Assembly (NCBI RefSeq): GCF_030408595.1
Contig: NZ_CP047080.1
Location: 2,011,685 to 2,075,684, forward strand
DNA from: Corynebacterium canis
GTDB lineage: Bacteria; Actinomycetota; Actinomycetes; Mycobacteriales; Mycobacteriaceae
Direction: 5' to 3'
DNA length: 64,000 nucleotides
Part shown: piece after piece, positions 18,700 to 28,199 of the stretch
How the letters are laid out: each line of letters starts with the position of its first letter
Position numbering within the stretch: position 1 is the first letter of the stretch
Made by a program: the position numbers and the translations under genes
Notes under the pieces: generated by a model
The model's input: only the letters and a program-made list of their open reading frames with translations
Databases searched by the model: none
What the model was told of the DNA's origin: nothing

Positions 18700-21600
18700 C
18701 TAGGTAGCCATACCGGGATACTTCACGGCGAGCACCATGGCTTCCGCAGCGATCAGGTCGCCAGTAACAAGATCCGGGACGATATCGGCCAATTGGCTCC
18801 AGCCCTGGGCCGCCTCGACGAGGAGCTTCGATTTGCCCATGAGCCCATGCGCATGCATCCGTGCCGAAAGCGCAAATACCAGCGAAACCACCGGAACTAA
18901 CGCCCAAATGTTCGAGATATCGTTAGTGTCCACGCCGTCGAGCTTGTCAAACCGAATACGCGCCGAACTATAGATCTGGCGGTTCGCGCCACGGAGGGCG
19001 CGCAGCAGCGAAACGGCGGATTTGATCAGCCCTTGATCGCCCACCAGCGAGGTCAGCTCCTTGCGGTGTTTAAAGGTGTCAAACACCGCCAGCAAGCGGG
19101 CCGAGTCCTCCATAATCGGGCCGGGCACAATTTCCGCCTGGGAGAAGAACATTGCCAGCAAGGTCTGCTGCTGCGCCTCGTTCATATGCGCGATCTGCAC
19201 CGTCGACTTATCAATGCACGCGGTATCCAACGTGGCGTCGCGCCCTGTGGCTAGCGTCTCAATAAGCCGCTTACCTGCAACTTCCTCGAGGGAATCCAAG
19301 ACGTCGCGCAATTGCGTACGTGGGGCACCTTCCTCCACGGCCGCGTAGCGCGCGGGCAATTGGGCTAGGAGTTCTAATGTGCCGATCCACGCGGTGCGGT
19401 GCACTTCCGTGACCGGCTCGCTGCCCGCAAACGCACCGTGCACCAGCCCAGAAGCGATAACGCGACCCGGTTGTTTCTCCGCCGGAACCAATGACGCTGA
19501 AAGCCCCTTGAGCGCCGCGCTCGGGTTTGCCGCCAGCGCCGTTACCACGGCGCGATCGGGGCATGCCGCCCCCCAGCCATCCAAGTAATCCCACAACACG
19601 GGCATGACCGACGGATCCTCCGGGGCCGTCTCGACCGCGCCCGATAAAAATGCGGAAAGCTCGACCAAACCTGCGGATTGCTGCTTATAGTAGCCCTCCT
19701 GTTCGACCGAAAAAGCGTCGCTGCCGGGGGCCAACGGCGGGCGTAGCGCCGTCAGCGGATCCGCCGACAATAACTGCACCTTGACCGGCCCAGCATCGAT
19801 CAAAGATTCGGGCAGCGGGGTGCGCGGAGCAACCGCCACCGTACGTGCCGAAGCCCAGGGAGCCGTCGCCGGCCACACCCATGCGGAAAGCTGCCGATCG
19901 GTGACGAGATCTGCAAAGACCAGCTCGCCGTCTTCGATCACACAATCGGAAGCGTGGGGGGTTGCGTCCACGGCGGCGAGATTCACCGAAACCCGTTTAT
20001 CGCTGCGGGCATCCGTCCATTCGAATTCCACCCGACCGTTCGTCATCACCTGCGTGGAAGCGGCGAGCTGGGTCATGGGCGTCGAGTACGTGCGAGCGTC
20101 GTCACGCGAAAGCTTCACCGTGCGCAGCGGGGCGCCGTGGTGGTTGCGGACGGTGATCTTCGGGTCGCCAAGTTCGCCAGTCGCGCGGATGCGTAGGACG
20201 CCGTCGGCATCGAATTGACGCGGTCGAACAACCAAGCGAGTGGTGCGCCACATTGGCGGCATGGTGATCAGCGGCACCTCAAAACGCAGACGCGGCGGAA
20301 TAAATCGCAAAGGCATGCTATCGCCCTCGTCGGTGGTGACCACAAAATCGGTGCCCGACTCGGCGGCGGCGACCCGCACCTCCGGCGGCGAAACCTGAAA
20401 ATGCTTCTCCCCGGACTTGACCAGCAACGCCGCCTCGCTCAGGCCGCCGTGCGCAGGAATACGGAATGACCTGCATAAACCGGCAATTTCGGTGGTGGCG
20501 AGCATGCCTTCGACGATGGCGTACTCGTGACGGAACGACTCGTTGCGTGGACCGCGCAGGCGGATAAGGTATTCGCCAACCCAGGGGGCGTCGTACACCT
20601 CGGGATCGAAAATATCGAACACACCGCCCTCGGCCGGAATCTCCAGCGGCTCAGCCGGCGCCACCTCTTCACCGGCGTTACCGGTGCCCGCGTAGGAGGA
20701 GATGGAAAGGTACCACGTCTCGGGGTGGCCGGATACGGTCGGCGGGAACTCGGCGACCAAGGATTGCGCGTGCACCGGCAACCCGCCATGCGAAAACACG
20801 TGCGGAATTGGGGTGCCCGGGTCGCGGAACATGACGCGTTTCCGAGGATCAATGCACCGCACCTGATGCATGGCCGAGGGTGATTGATCCGGGCGCACTG
20901 CCTGGAGCGACGCAATGTTATAGGCGTCGACGCGGCGGCATGACCACCCAGTCCAACCCTCGATATCGATGGTTTCCGTGACCGGGATTTCCTCGCCCGT
21001 GACCACGTCGACCAAGGTGGCATCCTCGGGGCACACCACGAGCAATTCCGAATAATGCAGGGACGCTTTGTCGGTGATATTAGCGCCCTTTGGATTGAAC
21101 ACCAGTACGGGGTCGGTATTGTCCACCACAGGCAACACCCACGCGAGCCCATTGGTCACATCCGCCACGCTCAATTCGCGCACCTGGTGGTCGATGGTCA
21201 GATCGAGCGCCTCCGTAAACGGGTGACCCTCCCCCCACATGCGGCCGGTGCGGTAGACCTTTGTGGTGCCATCGAGCGTGACCCGCCACTGCACCTCGTC
21301 TTCCTCCGGTGCGAGCAATTGTTCGGGTAATCGCACACAGATTTTATTGCGAATTGCATCTAGGACGATGCGCGGGCGGGCCTCCCGCGTGGCCACGCCA
21401 ACCGCCTCCGCGCGGTTTACCGTGCCAGCGGGCCGTTCCCGCAACTCCGCCGCTACCGCCTCCCGCACCAGCATCGGCAGGGCAGGCTGGGGAGCATCCT
21501 GCCAAGTGGATGGCTGTTCGATGGTGAGGTTCCTCATGGCGATCACGCCACGCAGCACGGGCAGCAGCAACGCGGGGGCGCACGTTGCACACGCCGCCGT

Positions 21601-22179
21601 CACCTCAAGTGGAAGCGGCGGCACCTCCGATTCCTCGTTGTGTTCGAAGGCTTTATAACTGCCATCCGCCAAAATCTCGATAACTTGTTCGGCGGTGGCC
21701 GCGGGATCCATATTGTCCAGCAGCTCCATCAGGCCCGCGACCTCGCTGCCGGTGATCCCGGCGTGCAGCACCAAGGCCAAAACGGGATTGCAGCCCTCTG
21801 GGACGACGAGACCAACGGTGCGCAATAGCTCGAGGGTTAGGCTTTCCAGCACTTCCAACCAGGCATCGTCGGCCCGCAGATTCAGGCCCCCAAGGTATTC
21901 CGCATAAAAGTTCTCCGAATCAACCATTCGGGCGGCGCGGGCTACCAAGGTTGATACGGCGAGTGCCGGGGTGTCGCGAAGCAATGCCTCTAGGTCTGCG
22001 CCCGCCGATAGTTGCCGCGACAAAAAAGTTCCATAGAAGCGATCAATACGTTCTAGTTCGTCGGCGGCAAGTTCCGCCTCAATAAACAAGGAATGGTCAG
22101 CGAACCGCTGATTCAAGGTGAGTTCGGTCTGGGAAGCCCAGCCGAGTAGTGAGTCATTCAGATCGGCTATGCCGCTCAT
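18700..22179 (-). CDS. Large protein of unknown function (1,159 aa)
   Basis: A very large soluble protein with no signal peptide, clear membrane segment, P-loop or other catalytic motif I can recognise. The start MSGIADLNDSLLGWASQTE at 22179 follows AAGGGG by about ten bases; the open frame extends to 22332, but those residues look non-coding. Residues 1-300 look alpha-helical (ELERIDRFYGTFLSRQLS; GSEVAGLMELLDNMDPAA). The middle, about 300-800, is rich in beta strands and aromatic residues (TGRMWGEGHPF; IEGWTGWSCRRVDAYNI; WRTTRLVVRPRQF), suggesting several immunoglobulin-like or carbohydrate-binding-like modules. The last 300 residues are again helical. It is monocistronic and flanked by long spacers, pointing to an accessory gene. 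A defence or polymer-related role is possible, but nothing in the sequence proves either. Confidence 0.7.
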   Translation of the reverse strand: MSGIADLNDSLLGWASQTELTLNQRFADHSLFIEAELAADELERIDRFYGTFLSRQLSAGADLEALLRDTPALAVSTLVARAARMVDSENFYAEYLGGLNLRADDAWLEVLESLTLELLRTVGLVVPEGCNPVLALVLHAGITGSEVAGLMELLDNMDPAATAEQVIEILADGSYKAFEHNEESEVPPLPLEVTAACATCAPALLLPVLRGVIAMRNLTIEQPSTWQDAPQPALPMLVREAVAAELRERPAGTVNRAEAVGVATREARPRIVLDAIRNKICVRLPEQLLAPEEDEVQWRVTLDGTTKVYRTGRMWGEGHPFTEALDLTIDHQVRELSVADVTNGLAWVLPVVDNTDPVLVFNPKGANITDKASLHYSELLVVCPEDATLVDVVTGEEIPVTETIDIEGWTGWSCRRVDAYNIASLQAVRPDQSPSAMHQVRCIDPRKRVMFRDPGTPIPHVFSHGGLPVHAQSLVAEFPPTVSGHPETWYLSISSYAGTGNAGEEVAPAEPLEIPAEGGVFDIFDPEVYDAPWVGEYLIRLRGPRNESFRHEYAIVEGMLATTEIAGLCRSFRIPAHGGLSEAALLVKSGEKHFQVSPPEVRVAAAESGTDFVVTTDEGDSMPLRFIPPRLRFEVPLITMPPMWRTTRLVVRPRQFDADGVLRIRATGELGDPKITVRNHHGAPLRTVKLSRDDARTYSTPMTQLAASTQVMTNGRVEFEWTDARSDKRVSVNLAAVDATPHASDCVIEDGELVFADLVTDRQLSAWVWPATAPWASARTVAVAPRTPLPESLIDAGPVKVQLLSADPLTALRPPLAPGSDAFSVEQEGYYKQQSAGLVELSAFLSGAVETAPEDPSVMPVLWDYLDGWGAACPDRAVVTALAANPSAALKGLSASLVPAEKQPGRVIASGLVHGAFAGSEPVTEVHRTAWIGTLELLAQLPARYAAVEEGAPRTQLRDVLDSLEEVAGKRLIETLATGRDATLDTACIDKSTVQIAHMNEAQQQTLLAMFFSQAEIVPGPIMEDSARLLAVFDTFKHRKELTSLVGDQGLIKSAVSLLRALRGANRQIYSSARIRFDKLDGVDTNDISNIWALVPVVSLVFALSARMHAHGLMGKSKLLVEAAQGWSQLADIVPDLVTGDLIAAEAMVLAVKYPGMAT

Positions 22180-22909
22180 GTGTGTGTCAATCCCCTTGGT
22201 TTTTTCAGTGAGAACTCCAAGCATAGCCGCCCCGATAGCACTTTTCAGGTCGCTAATGTGCTTTCCCAATCGCCGCGTTGCGGCGGCGTTTTCAGGGGAA
22301 CGGGTACACCCGCTGCGCCTCCCGCGGCGCAATACATTAATCCCGCGTAATGGGAAAGAACAACATCACACCAATGAATATGATGATTCTATTTTACTAA
22401 GCACGGCCGACGCCGGTGCTAATTATAACTTTCGCCCTCAAATATGAAATGAAGATGAAAAACCCGCATTATCATCGGAAAATAACAACCCGCACGGCGC
22501 GAAAACTGTTCTACAAACTTCAAATACTTTCCCGGATCTGACACGTAGCATGATGCCTACACAATTTTTTTAGGCCGGCGCCGCGCCGCCGAGACTCCGC
22601 GCCTTCCGGATTGTTAGCAACAATGACGCATTTAATAAATGTGAACGTGCAACAAAACCGGCTGTGCTTTAGGTAATTAGTTAGCTTGGTCGATTGATAT
22701 TGCTATACTCGAGGCAAGCTAGAAGCCTTTCTTCAACACGAATCGAAGGCTGCCCCTAAACATGGCTAGCCTCATCTAGTCATGTCTTGATATTTGATTG
22801 CGAGTGATGCGAACAGCAACGATCCCAAGCCCTTAGCGCGCCTTAAGTAAGACGACCGACTTTAGGCGATGATTTTTAACTAGATTGTCAGGGTTAACAA
22901 AGGATTGCC
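22180..22909. other. AT-rich divergent promoter region
   Basis: A 730-base gap between the large minus-strand gene and the glycosyltransferase operon, clearly richer in A and T than its surroundings. It must carry both promoters; an extended -10 element and a folded leader are described separately. No gene seen. Confidence 0.6.
22701..22773 (+). promoter_or_regulatory. Possible promoter and structured leader
   Basis: TGCTATACT (22701-22709) is a good extended -10 element; no clear -35. Downstream, AGCCTTTC (22724-22731) can pair with GAAGGCT (22745-22751), and GAGGC (22711-22715) with GCCTC (22769-22773), giving a two-level hairpin at the start of a leader of about 195 bases before the first operon gene. 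Confidence 0.4.
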
Positions 22910-24094
22910 ATGAATAAGCCGATTGTTCGAGTGCTGCTATATAGCCACGATTCCCAGGGTTTAGGACACGTGCGCCGCAACCTCACTATCGCCCACCACA
23001 TTGCCAAAGACCTCCCCGATATGCTCGATTGCGAAGTTTCCGGCCTGCTTGTCTCCGGGTTGCAATCAGGAAGCATGTTCCCCCTACCGCCAGGGTTTGA
23101 TTGGATTACCATTCCCGGGATTACAAAACGCGGAAAGGATTATCATCCGCGCAGCCTTGGCGGCAGTACTGAAAACCTAATTCAACTGCGTTCAAACCTG
23201 TTGAAATCGACATTGCTATCGTTCGCCCCACACCTGGTGATCATTGACCGCCACATCCTAGGCGTGTGGAAGGAACTGCAGGAACCGCTGCAGGCCTTGC
23301 GCGAAGCTGTGCCATACGCGCAGGTCATTCTCGGATTACGCGACATACTAGACACGCCTGAGTCCGCAATACAGGAATGGGCCCTCCTCGGGGACGCCAA
23401 TCATCTCGGCACCCTAATCGATCAAGTCTGGGTCTATGGAGATCCACAGGTTCACGATCCGGTTACCTCTGGCGAGGTACCGCCGTGGCTCGTAGACAAA
23501 GTTCGCTATACCGGTTTCCTCGCCGAGGGACGGCGCGTGGCCGACCACGATATGGAACTGGCACCCAAGCCGTTTATTTTAACCACCGCTGGCGGCGGTT
23601 CGGATGGCTTCCAACTGCTTCGCGCAACTGTTCAACTCGAGGTCCCCGACGCGCATACTCACATCGTAATTACGGGCCCCCAAGCAAGTGCTGCGGAATT
23701 TCGCGAGTTGCAACAATTAGCCGCACCTCATACCGAAATACACCATTCGTGGCCTGGGTTAAGCACACAAATTCAGCGCGCGTCTGCCGTCATTTCCATG
23801 GGCGGGTACAACACCTCCTGCGAGATTCTCGCCTCAGATACCCCTGCGCTGATAACTCCGCGCGAATATCCCCGCCAAGAACAACTCATTCGTGCACAAT
23901 CTTTCCAGAAAGTAGGGGCGGTAGAATATTTGCGTTTGTCCGAAACAACCCCGGCTGCGTTAAGCGCTTGGGTACGCCGCGCCGCACAAAACTCGATTGA
24001 CCGCTCACATATCAAGTTAGACGGTCTGACAACTGCCGCGAAATATGCCGCCGAATGCGTAAAACCGGCCATAATAGAGGGAGCAAAAACATGA
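22910..24094 (+). CDS. GT-B glycosyltransferase (MurG-like, COG4671 type)
   Basis: A 394-residue predicted glycosyltransferase. It starts with VRVLLYSHDSQGLGHVRRNLTIA, the signature of the family annotated as predicted glycosyl transferases related to MurG, and ends with a nucleotide-sugar-binding half containing TTAGGGSDGFQL and ISMGGYNTSCEILASDTPALI, where GGYNT...E contacts the sugar nucleotide in GT-B enzymes. No membrane segment, so it is cytoplasmic or peripheral. AAAGGATT precedes the ATG. It is the first gene of a seven-gene operon; its TGA overlaps the next ATG by four bases. Donor and acceptor are unknown; UDP-glucuronate is a candidate donor because the operon encodes UDP-glucose dehydrogenase. 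Confidence 0.85.
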   Translation: MNKPIVRVLLYSHDSQGLGHVRRNLTIAHHIAKDLPDMLDCEVSGLLVSGLQSGSMFPLPPGFDWITIPGITKRGKDYHPRSLGGSTENLIQLRSNLLKSTLLSFAPHLVIIDRHILGVWKELQEPLQALREAVPYAQVILGLRDILDTPESAIQEWALLGDANHLGTLIDQVWVYGDPQVHDPVTSGEVPPWLVDKVRYTGFLAEGRRVADHDMELAPKPFILTTAGGGSDGFQLLRATVQLEVPDAHTHIVITGPQASAAEFRELQQLAAPHTEIHHSWPGLSTQIQRASAVISMGGYNTSCEILASDTPALITPREYPRQEQLIRAQSFQKVGAVEYLRLSETTPAALSAWVRRAAQNSIDRSHIKLDGLTTAAKYAAECVKPAIIEGAKT

Positions 24095-25287
24095 GCAAAA
24101 TCGGCTATGTGTTAAAAGTTTATCCACGGTTTTCAGAAACGTTTATTGTTACTGAAATTCTTGCTCGAGAAGCCAACGGTGAACAGCTTGATATTTTCGC
24201 ACTGCGTCCCACATCGGACGCCCGCTTCCACCCCGAACTAGCTCGGATTAAGGCCAATGTGCACTGGGTCCCGCGACCGCAAGTCGGTACGGGATTATGG
24301 GAGGAATTGGCCAAATCATTGCACCATCCCGAACTTGGAAAACGGGTGCAGCAAACCCTCCCCCAATTCGTAGATCTCCCCTTCGATGAGGTCGCACAAG
24401 GGCTCGCACTTGCCCGCATGGCTTATGACCAAGGCATTACGCACCTACACGCCCATTTCGCTTCCCTGCCGGGCCGAATTGCCTACGTGGCTTCCACGAT
24501 TACGGGCATTCCATTCACCGTAACCACGCACGCGAAAGATATTTTCCATAACAGCGTTGATATCGATTGGTTGCGGCGCGTGTGCGGGGCTGCGCAACAG
24601 GTGATCGCCATTAGCAAATACAACGAACGTTTCCTCACCACGGTGCTGGAAGGCACCGGCGCAAATATTCAATTGTGTTACAACGCGCTGGAATTGGAGC
24701 GGTTCCCGTATCGCCCGCCGCTGCCGCTCACCGGAACGCTGCGCGTGGCCGCGGTGGGCAGACTAGTTCCCAAAAAGGGTTTCGATCATCTGATTTCTGC
24801 CATCGGTGTGCTCCGCGAACAAGGTTGGGACGTCCAGCTTTCCATCGGCGGCGCCGGGGAGCTGCAAGACACCCTGCAGGAGCAAATCGACGACCTTGGC
24901 CTAAGCGAACATGTGTGCCTATTGGGCCCAATCAATCAGAGCGAGGTGCGCGAACTCATTGCGCGCTCCCACGTATTTGTCGCCCCATGCATCCCCACCG
25001 CGGATGGCAATATCGACGGTTTGCCCACCGTAGTTTTGGAAGCCATGGCCAGCGGGATCCCGGTGATTGCCACCGCCGTCACCGGATTGCCGGAGGTAAT
25101 ACGCGACGGTGAAACTGGCGTTCTATTGGAGCCTGGCGATATCGACGGATTGATCGCCGCGCTCCAACAATTCGCCACCGGCAAGGTCGACGCCACCAAG
25201 CTCACCACCAACGCTCGCGCACTTATCGAAAAGCATTTTGATAGCCACCAACAGGCAAAGACGCTTGCCCAGTGGCAGGACGGATAG
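24091..25287 (+). CDS. Glycosyltransferase family 4 protein
   Basis: A protein of 398 residues with GT4 architecture. The N-terminal half has GYVLKVYPRFSETFIVTEI and HLHAHFASLPGRIAYVASTI, typical of exopolysaccharide-type GT4 enzymes; the C-terminal half has VGRLVPKKGFDHLI and the EX7E-type motif in GLPTVVLEAMASGIPVIA. The start at 24091 is fixed by the ATGA overlap with the previous gene and by GAGGGAG seven bases upstream. Coupled translation suggests the two transferases act on the same product. Retaining chemistry is expected from the family; the sugar is unknown. Confidence 0.9.
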   Translation: MSKIGYVLKVYPRFSETFIVTEILAREANGEQLDIFALRPTSDARFHPELARIKANVHWVPRPQVGTGLWEELAKSLHHPELGKRVQQTLPQFVDLPFDEVAQGLALARMAYDQGITHLHAHFASLPGRIAYVASTITGIPFTVTTHAKDIFHNSVDIDWLRRVCGAAQQVIAISKYNERFLTTVLEGTGANIQLCYNALELERFPYRPPLPLTGTLRVAAVGRLVPKKGFDHLISAIGVLREQGWDVQLSIGGAGELQDTLQEQIDDLGLSEHVCLLGPINQSEVRELIARSHVFVAPCIPTADGNIDGLPTVVLEAMASGIPVIATAVTGLPEVIRDGETGVLLEPGDIDGLIAALQQFATGKVDATKLTTNARALIEKHFDSHQQAKTLAQWQDG

Positions 25288-25296
25288 AGGCAACCC

Positions 25297-26409
25297 ATGA
25301 AAATCGCTTATGTTTGCGTAGACCCCGGCATCCCCATATTCGGCACCAAAGGGGCGTCGGTACACATCCAGGAAGTGGTGCGAGAATTGCGGCGGCGCGG
25401 GCACGAGGTGGTGGTCCACGCGGTGCGCAAGGGCACGTGTATCCCTGATGACCTGCATGACCTCGAGGTGCGCGTCTACCCCATCGAAGAGCGGGAACCC
25501 AGCAAACGGGAAACCGCGCAATGGGAACGCGCCACCGAAATCAGCGCCGAATTGCGCCGCGATGGCACCGAACTGATTTATGAACGTTACTCGCTGTTCA
25601 GCACCGTAATCGCCACCTCCGGCATCCCCGGCATCCTCGAGGTAAACGCACCTCTGATCGACGAGCAGCGCACCCACCGCACGCTTTTCGACGCCGCGAC
25701 CGCAGCCGCCGCATTGCAATCCCAGGTTTCCTCGGCGCGCGCAACCATCTGTGTGTCTGATCGCGTGCGCGATTGGGTGATTGCCAATAGCGTCGGCGGA
25801 CGGGTGGTCACCGTGGCTAATGGCGTTTGTTTGGAACGGATCGTGCCGCAACCAGAGGATACCGACGGCCCGCCGGTAGTTACGTTTATCGGTTCACTGA
25901 AACCTTGGCATGGGGTTTCCGATCTCCTTCACGCAGCCAAACACGCCCAGCAGGCATGGAGGATCCGCATTATCGGTGACGGCCCGGAACGTGAGGCGCT
26001 GGAAACCTTAGCCACAGACTTAAACGTACAAGTGGATTTCCGGGGCGCCGTCGCGCCAACGGATATGCTGGCGCACCTTGCCGGTAGCGCCATCGCCGTC
26101 GCCCCGTACCCAGCGGCCAACGATAGCGACCAGTACTTCTCCCCTTTAAAAATCTTCGAATACATGGCCGCCGGGCTGCCGATCGTGGCCTCCCAAGTCG
26201 GGCAGATCCCGGCCATTTTGGGTACCGCTGCGGAGCTAATTCCTCCCTCCCACCCCGTGGCATTGGCCGCCGCAATCGACGGTTTGGTCGAGCAGCCGGG
26301 GCGTCGAAAAGCGTTGGGCGAACAAGCGCGGCGGTTAGCGGAACAGCACCACGGTTGGCCGCAGGTTGTGGACAATATTTTGCAGATCGCCGGGGTAGCC
26401 GATAGCTAA
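25297..26409 (+). CDS. Glycosyltransferase family 4 protein
   Basis: A second GT4-type enzyme of 370 residues. MKIAYVCVDPGIPIFGTKGASVHIQEVVREL contains the acceptor-side glycine loop, DGTELIYERYSLFS the family's YERY element, and the C-terminal half has FIGSLKPWHGVSDLL and SPLKIFEYMAAGLPIVAS with the conserved glutamate of the donor site. It lies nine bases after the previous gene, with AGAGG before the ATG, and its TAA overlaps the next ATG by one base. With the two preceding enzymes it would add at least three sugars or sugar types to the exported product. Confidence 0.9.
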   Translation: MKIAYVCVDPGIPIFGTKGASVHIQEVVRELRRRGHEVVVHAVRKGTCIPDDLHDLEVRVYPIEEREPSKRETAQWERATEISAELRRDGTELIYERYSLFSTVIATSGIPGILEVNAPLIDEQRTHRTLFDAATAAAALQSQVSSARATICVSDRVRDWVIANSVGGRVVTVANGVCLERIVPQPEDTDGPPVVTFIGSLKPWHGVSDLLHAAKHAQQAWRIRIIGDGPEREALETLATDLNVQVDFRGAVAPTDMLAHLAGSAIAVAPYPAANDSDQYFSPLKIFEYMAAGLPIVASQVGQIPAILGTAAELIPPSHPVALAAAIDGLVEQPGRRKALGEQARRLAEQHHGWPQVVDNILQIAGVADS

Positions 26410-28196
26410 TGATCAACCAACCTTTGCGGCGCACCTTCGAACTTGTATCCCCACATATCAAGCCCGAGCGAAAGCTTATCGTCGGCGGCACAATCGCACT
26501 GCTATTTGAAGTGTGTTTTCGGGTGCTGGAACCTTGGCCACTGAAGATCGTGGTGGACGCGCTCTCGGTCTCACTGGGGGCGCATACCTCCGGACAGCCA
26601 GCGAGCATACAATTGCTGCTCATCTGCGGCATCGCACTGGTTTGCGTAACGGCATTGCGGGCTATTGCCAATTACCTTGCCACGGTGGCCTTTACGCTGG
26701 TCGGATCGCGCGCCTCCACCACGCTGCGCATGCGGGTGTTCAAACATGTGCAACGCCTGCCGCAGCAATTCCATAAGGGGAATCGCTCGGCAGACACGGT
26801 GCAGCGCATCGTAGCGGACGTAAACCGTATGCAGGAGGTCGCCGTCACCGCCGGACTGCCGCTGCTTGCGAACATAGTTACGTTCCTAGCGATGATGGTG
26901 GTGATGTTCGTACTGGACTCGGTATTGGCGATCGTGGTGCTGGTAGCGCTCATCCTGTTCGGCATCACCTCGCGCAATACGTCACGCAATATCGCCGTCG
27001 CATCGCGCAATACTCGAAAAGCGGAGGGCAAGCTCGCCAATACCGCGCAGGAATGCCTTTCCGCCATCGAGGTCGTGCAAACGTACGTACTAGAGGCGAT
27101 GGTGAGCAATCGCTTCCGCGAAGCGAATACCACCGCGCTCACCGCAGGCGTGAGCTCACGGAGGCTCGCCGCACGGCTCGAACGTACAACCGACGCAATC
27201 GTTGGGTTGGCCACCGCCGCAGTGCTCGTCGGAGGTGGAATACGTGTTCTAGAGGAATCCATGACATTGGGCGACCTCGTATTGTTTACCACCTATCTGC
27301 GCACCACCATGAAACCGTTGCGGGACATGGCCAAATACACGGGCCGCATCGCCCGCGCCACCGCATCCGGCGAACGCGTGGCCGATCTGATGGAAATCAC
27401 CTCCGATATCCGCACCCCCACCGACCCCGTCGTGCCGTATCACATCAACGGCCACATCAAGTTCGACAATGTGTTCACCGACTACGAAGACGTCTTGATC
27501 TTGCGCGGATTCAACCTCACCATCGAACCGGGCGAAATGCTCGCCGTGATCGGACCGTCCGGCGCCGGTAAATCCACGCTGGCCTCGCTATTGGTGCGCG
27601 CCATCGACCCGAAATCCGGGGACGTATATTTGGACGGCCACCGGCTCCGCGATATCGATTTGGTATATCTGCGGGAATTGGTCTCGTTATTGCACCAGGA
27701 ACCGGTTCTCTTTACGGGCACCATCCGCGAAAACATTCGATTCGGCCGCATCGGCGCCAGCGATGACGAGATTATTGCCGCGGCCAAGGCGGCGCGAGCC
27801 CACGATTTCATTATGGAATTCCCGGAAGGCTACGACACGTTGGTGGGTGAGCGCGGCAGCACCCTTTCCGGCGGCCAGCGCCAACGGGTGGCAATCGCGC
27901 GCGCCCTTTTGCGCAATACCCCGGTGATTATCCTCGACGAACCAACCACCGGCCTCGACCCCGAATCAGCGACGCTGGTCATGGACGCAATCCACGAATT
28001 GGTGGCGGAAAAAACCACGATCGCGGTGACCCACGACCCAGAGGTGGCCCTTGGCGCGGACCGCGTGGTGTGGATCCAAGACGGCCAAGTCCTGTGGCAG
28101 GGGACCCCGGATTACCTGCAGGAGCACAGTCCCGAATTCCGTGCGTGGGTTTCCAACGGCTCCCAATCGCTGCCGCGGGCACAGGTTGAGGACTAG
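26409..28196 (+). CDS. ABC exporter, fused membrane and ATPase domains
   Basis: A 595-residue half-transporter of the MsbA type, working as a dimer. Six membrane segments occupy about residues 20-310, with no N-terminal peptidase domain. The ATPase has Walker A GPSGAGKST near residue 382, Q-loop SLLHQEPVLF, signature LSGGQRQRVAIARALL, Walker B VIILDEPTTGLD and switch histidine AVTHDPEV. All catalytic residues are present. The TAATG overlap with the preceding glycosyltransferase gene implies coupling, so the likely cargo is the glycan or glycolipid made by this operon rather than a peptide; no precursor peptide gene was seen. Confidence 0.93.
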   Translation: MINQPLRRTFELVSPHIKPERKLIVGGTIALLFEVCFRVLEPWPLKIVVDALSVSLGAHTSGQPASIQLLLICGIALVCVTALRAIANYLATVAFTLVGSRASTTLRMRVFKHVQRLPQQFHKGNRSADTVQRIVADVNRMQEVAVTAGLPLLANIVTFLAMMVVMFVLDSVLAIVVLVALILFGITSRNTSRNIAVASRNTRKAEGKLANTAQECLSAIEVVQTYVLEAMVSNRFREANTTALTAGVSSRRLAARLERTTDAIVGLATAAVLVGGGIRVLEESMTLGDLVLFTTYLRTTMKPLRDMAKYTGRIARATASGERVADLMEITSDIRTPTDPVVPYHINGHIKFDNVFTDYEDVLILRGFNLTIEPGEMLAVIGPSGAGKSTLASLLVRAIDPKSGDVYLDGHRLRDIDLVYLRELVSLLHQEPVLFTGTIRENIRFGRIGASDDEIIAAAKAARAHDFIMEFPEGYDTLVGERGSTLSGGQRQRVAIARALLRNTPVIILDEPTTGLDPESATLVMDAIHELVAEKTTIAVTHDPEVALGADRVVWIQDGQVLWQGTPDYLQEHSPEFRAWVSNGSQSLPRAQVED

Positions 28197-28199
28197 CCA

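Noticed and set aside
18302..18907. 201-codon minus-strand frame
   Set aside because: Overlaps the end of the 1,159-residue gene in another frame and shows no coherent protein features.
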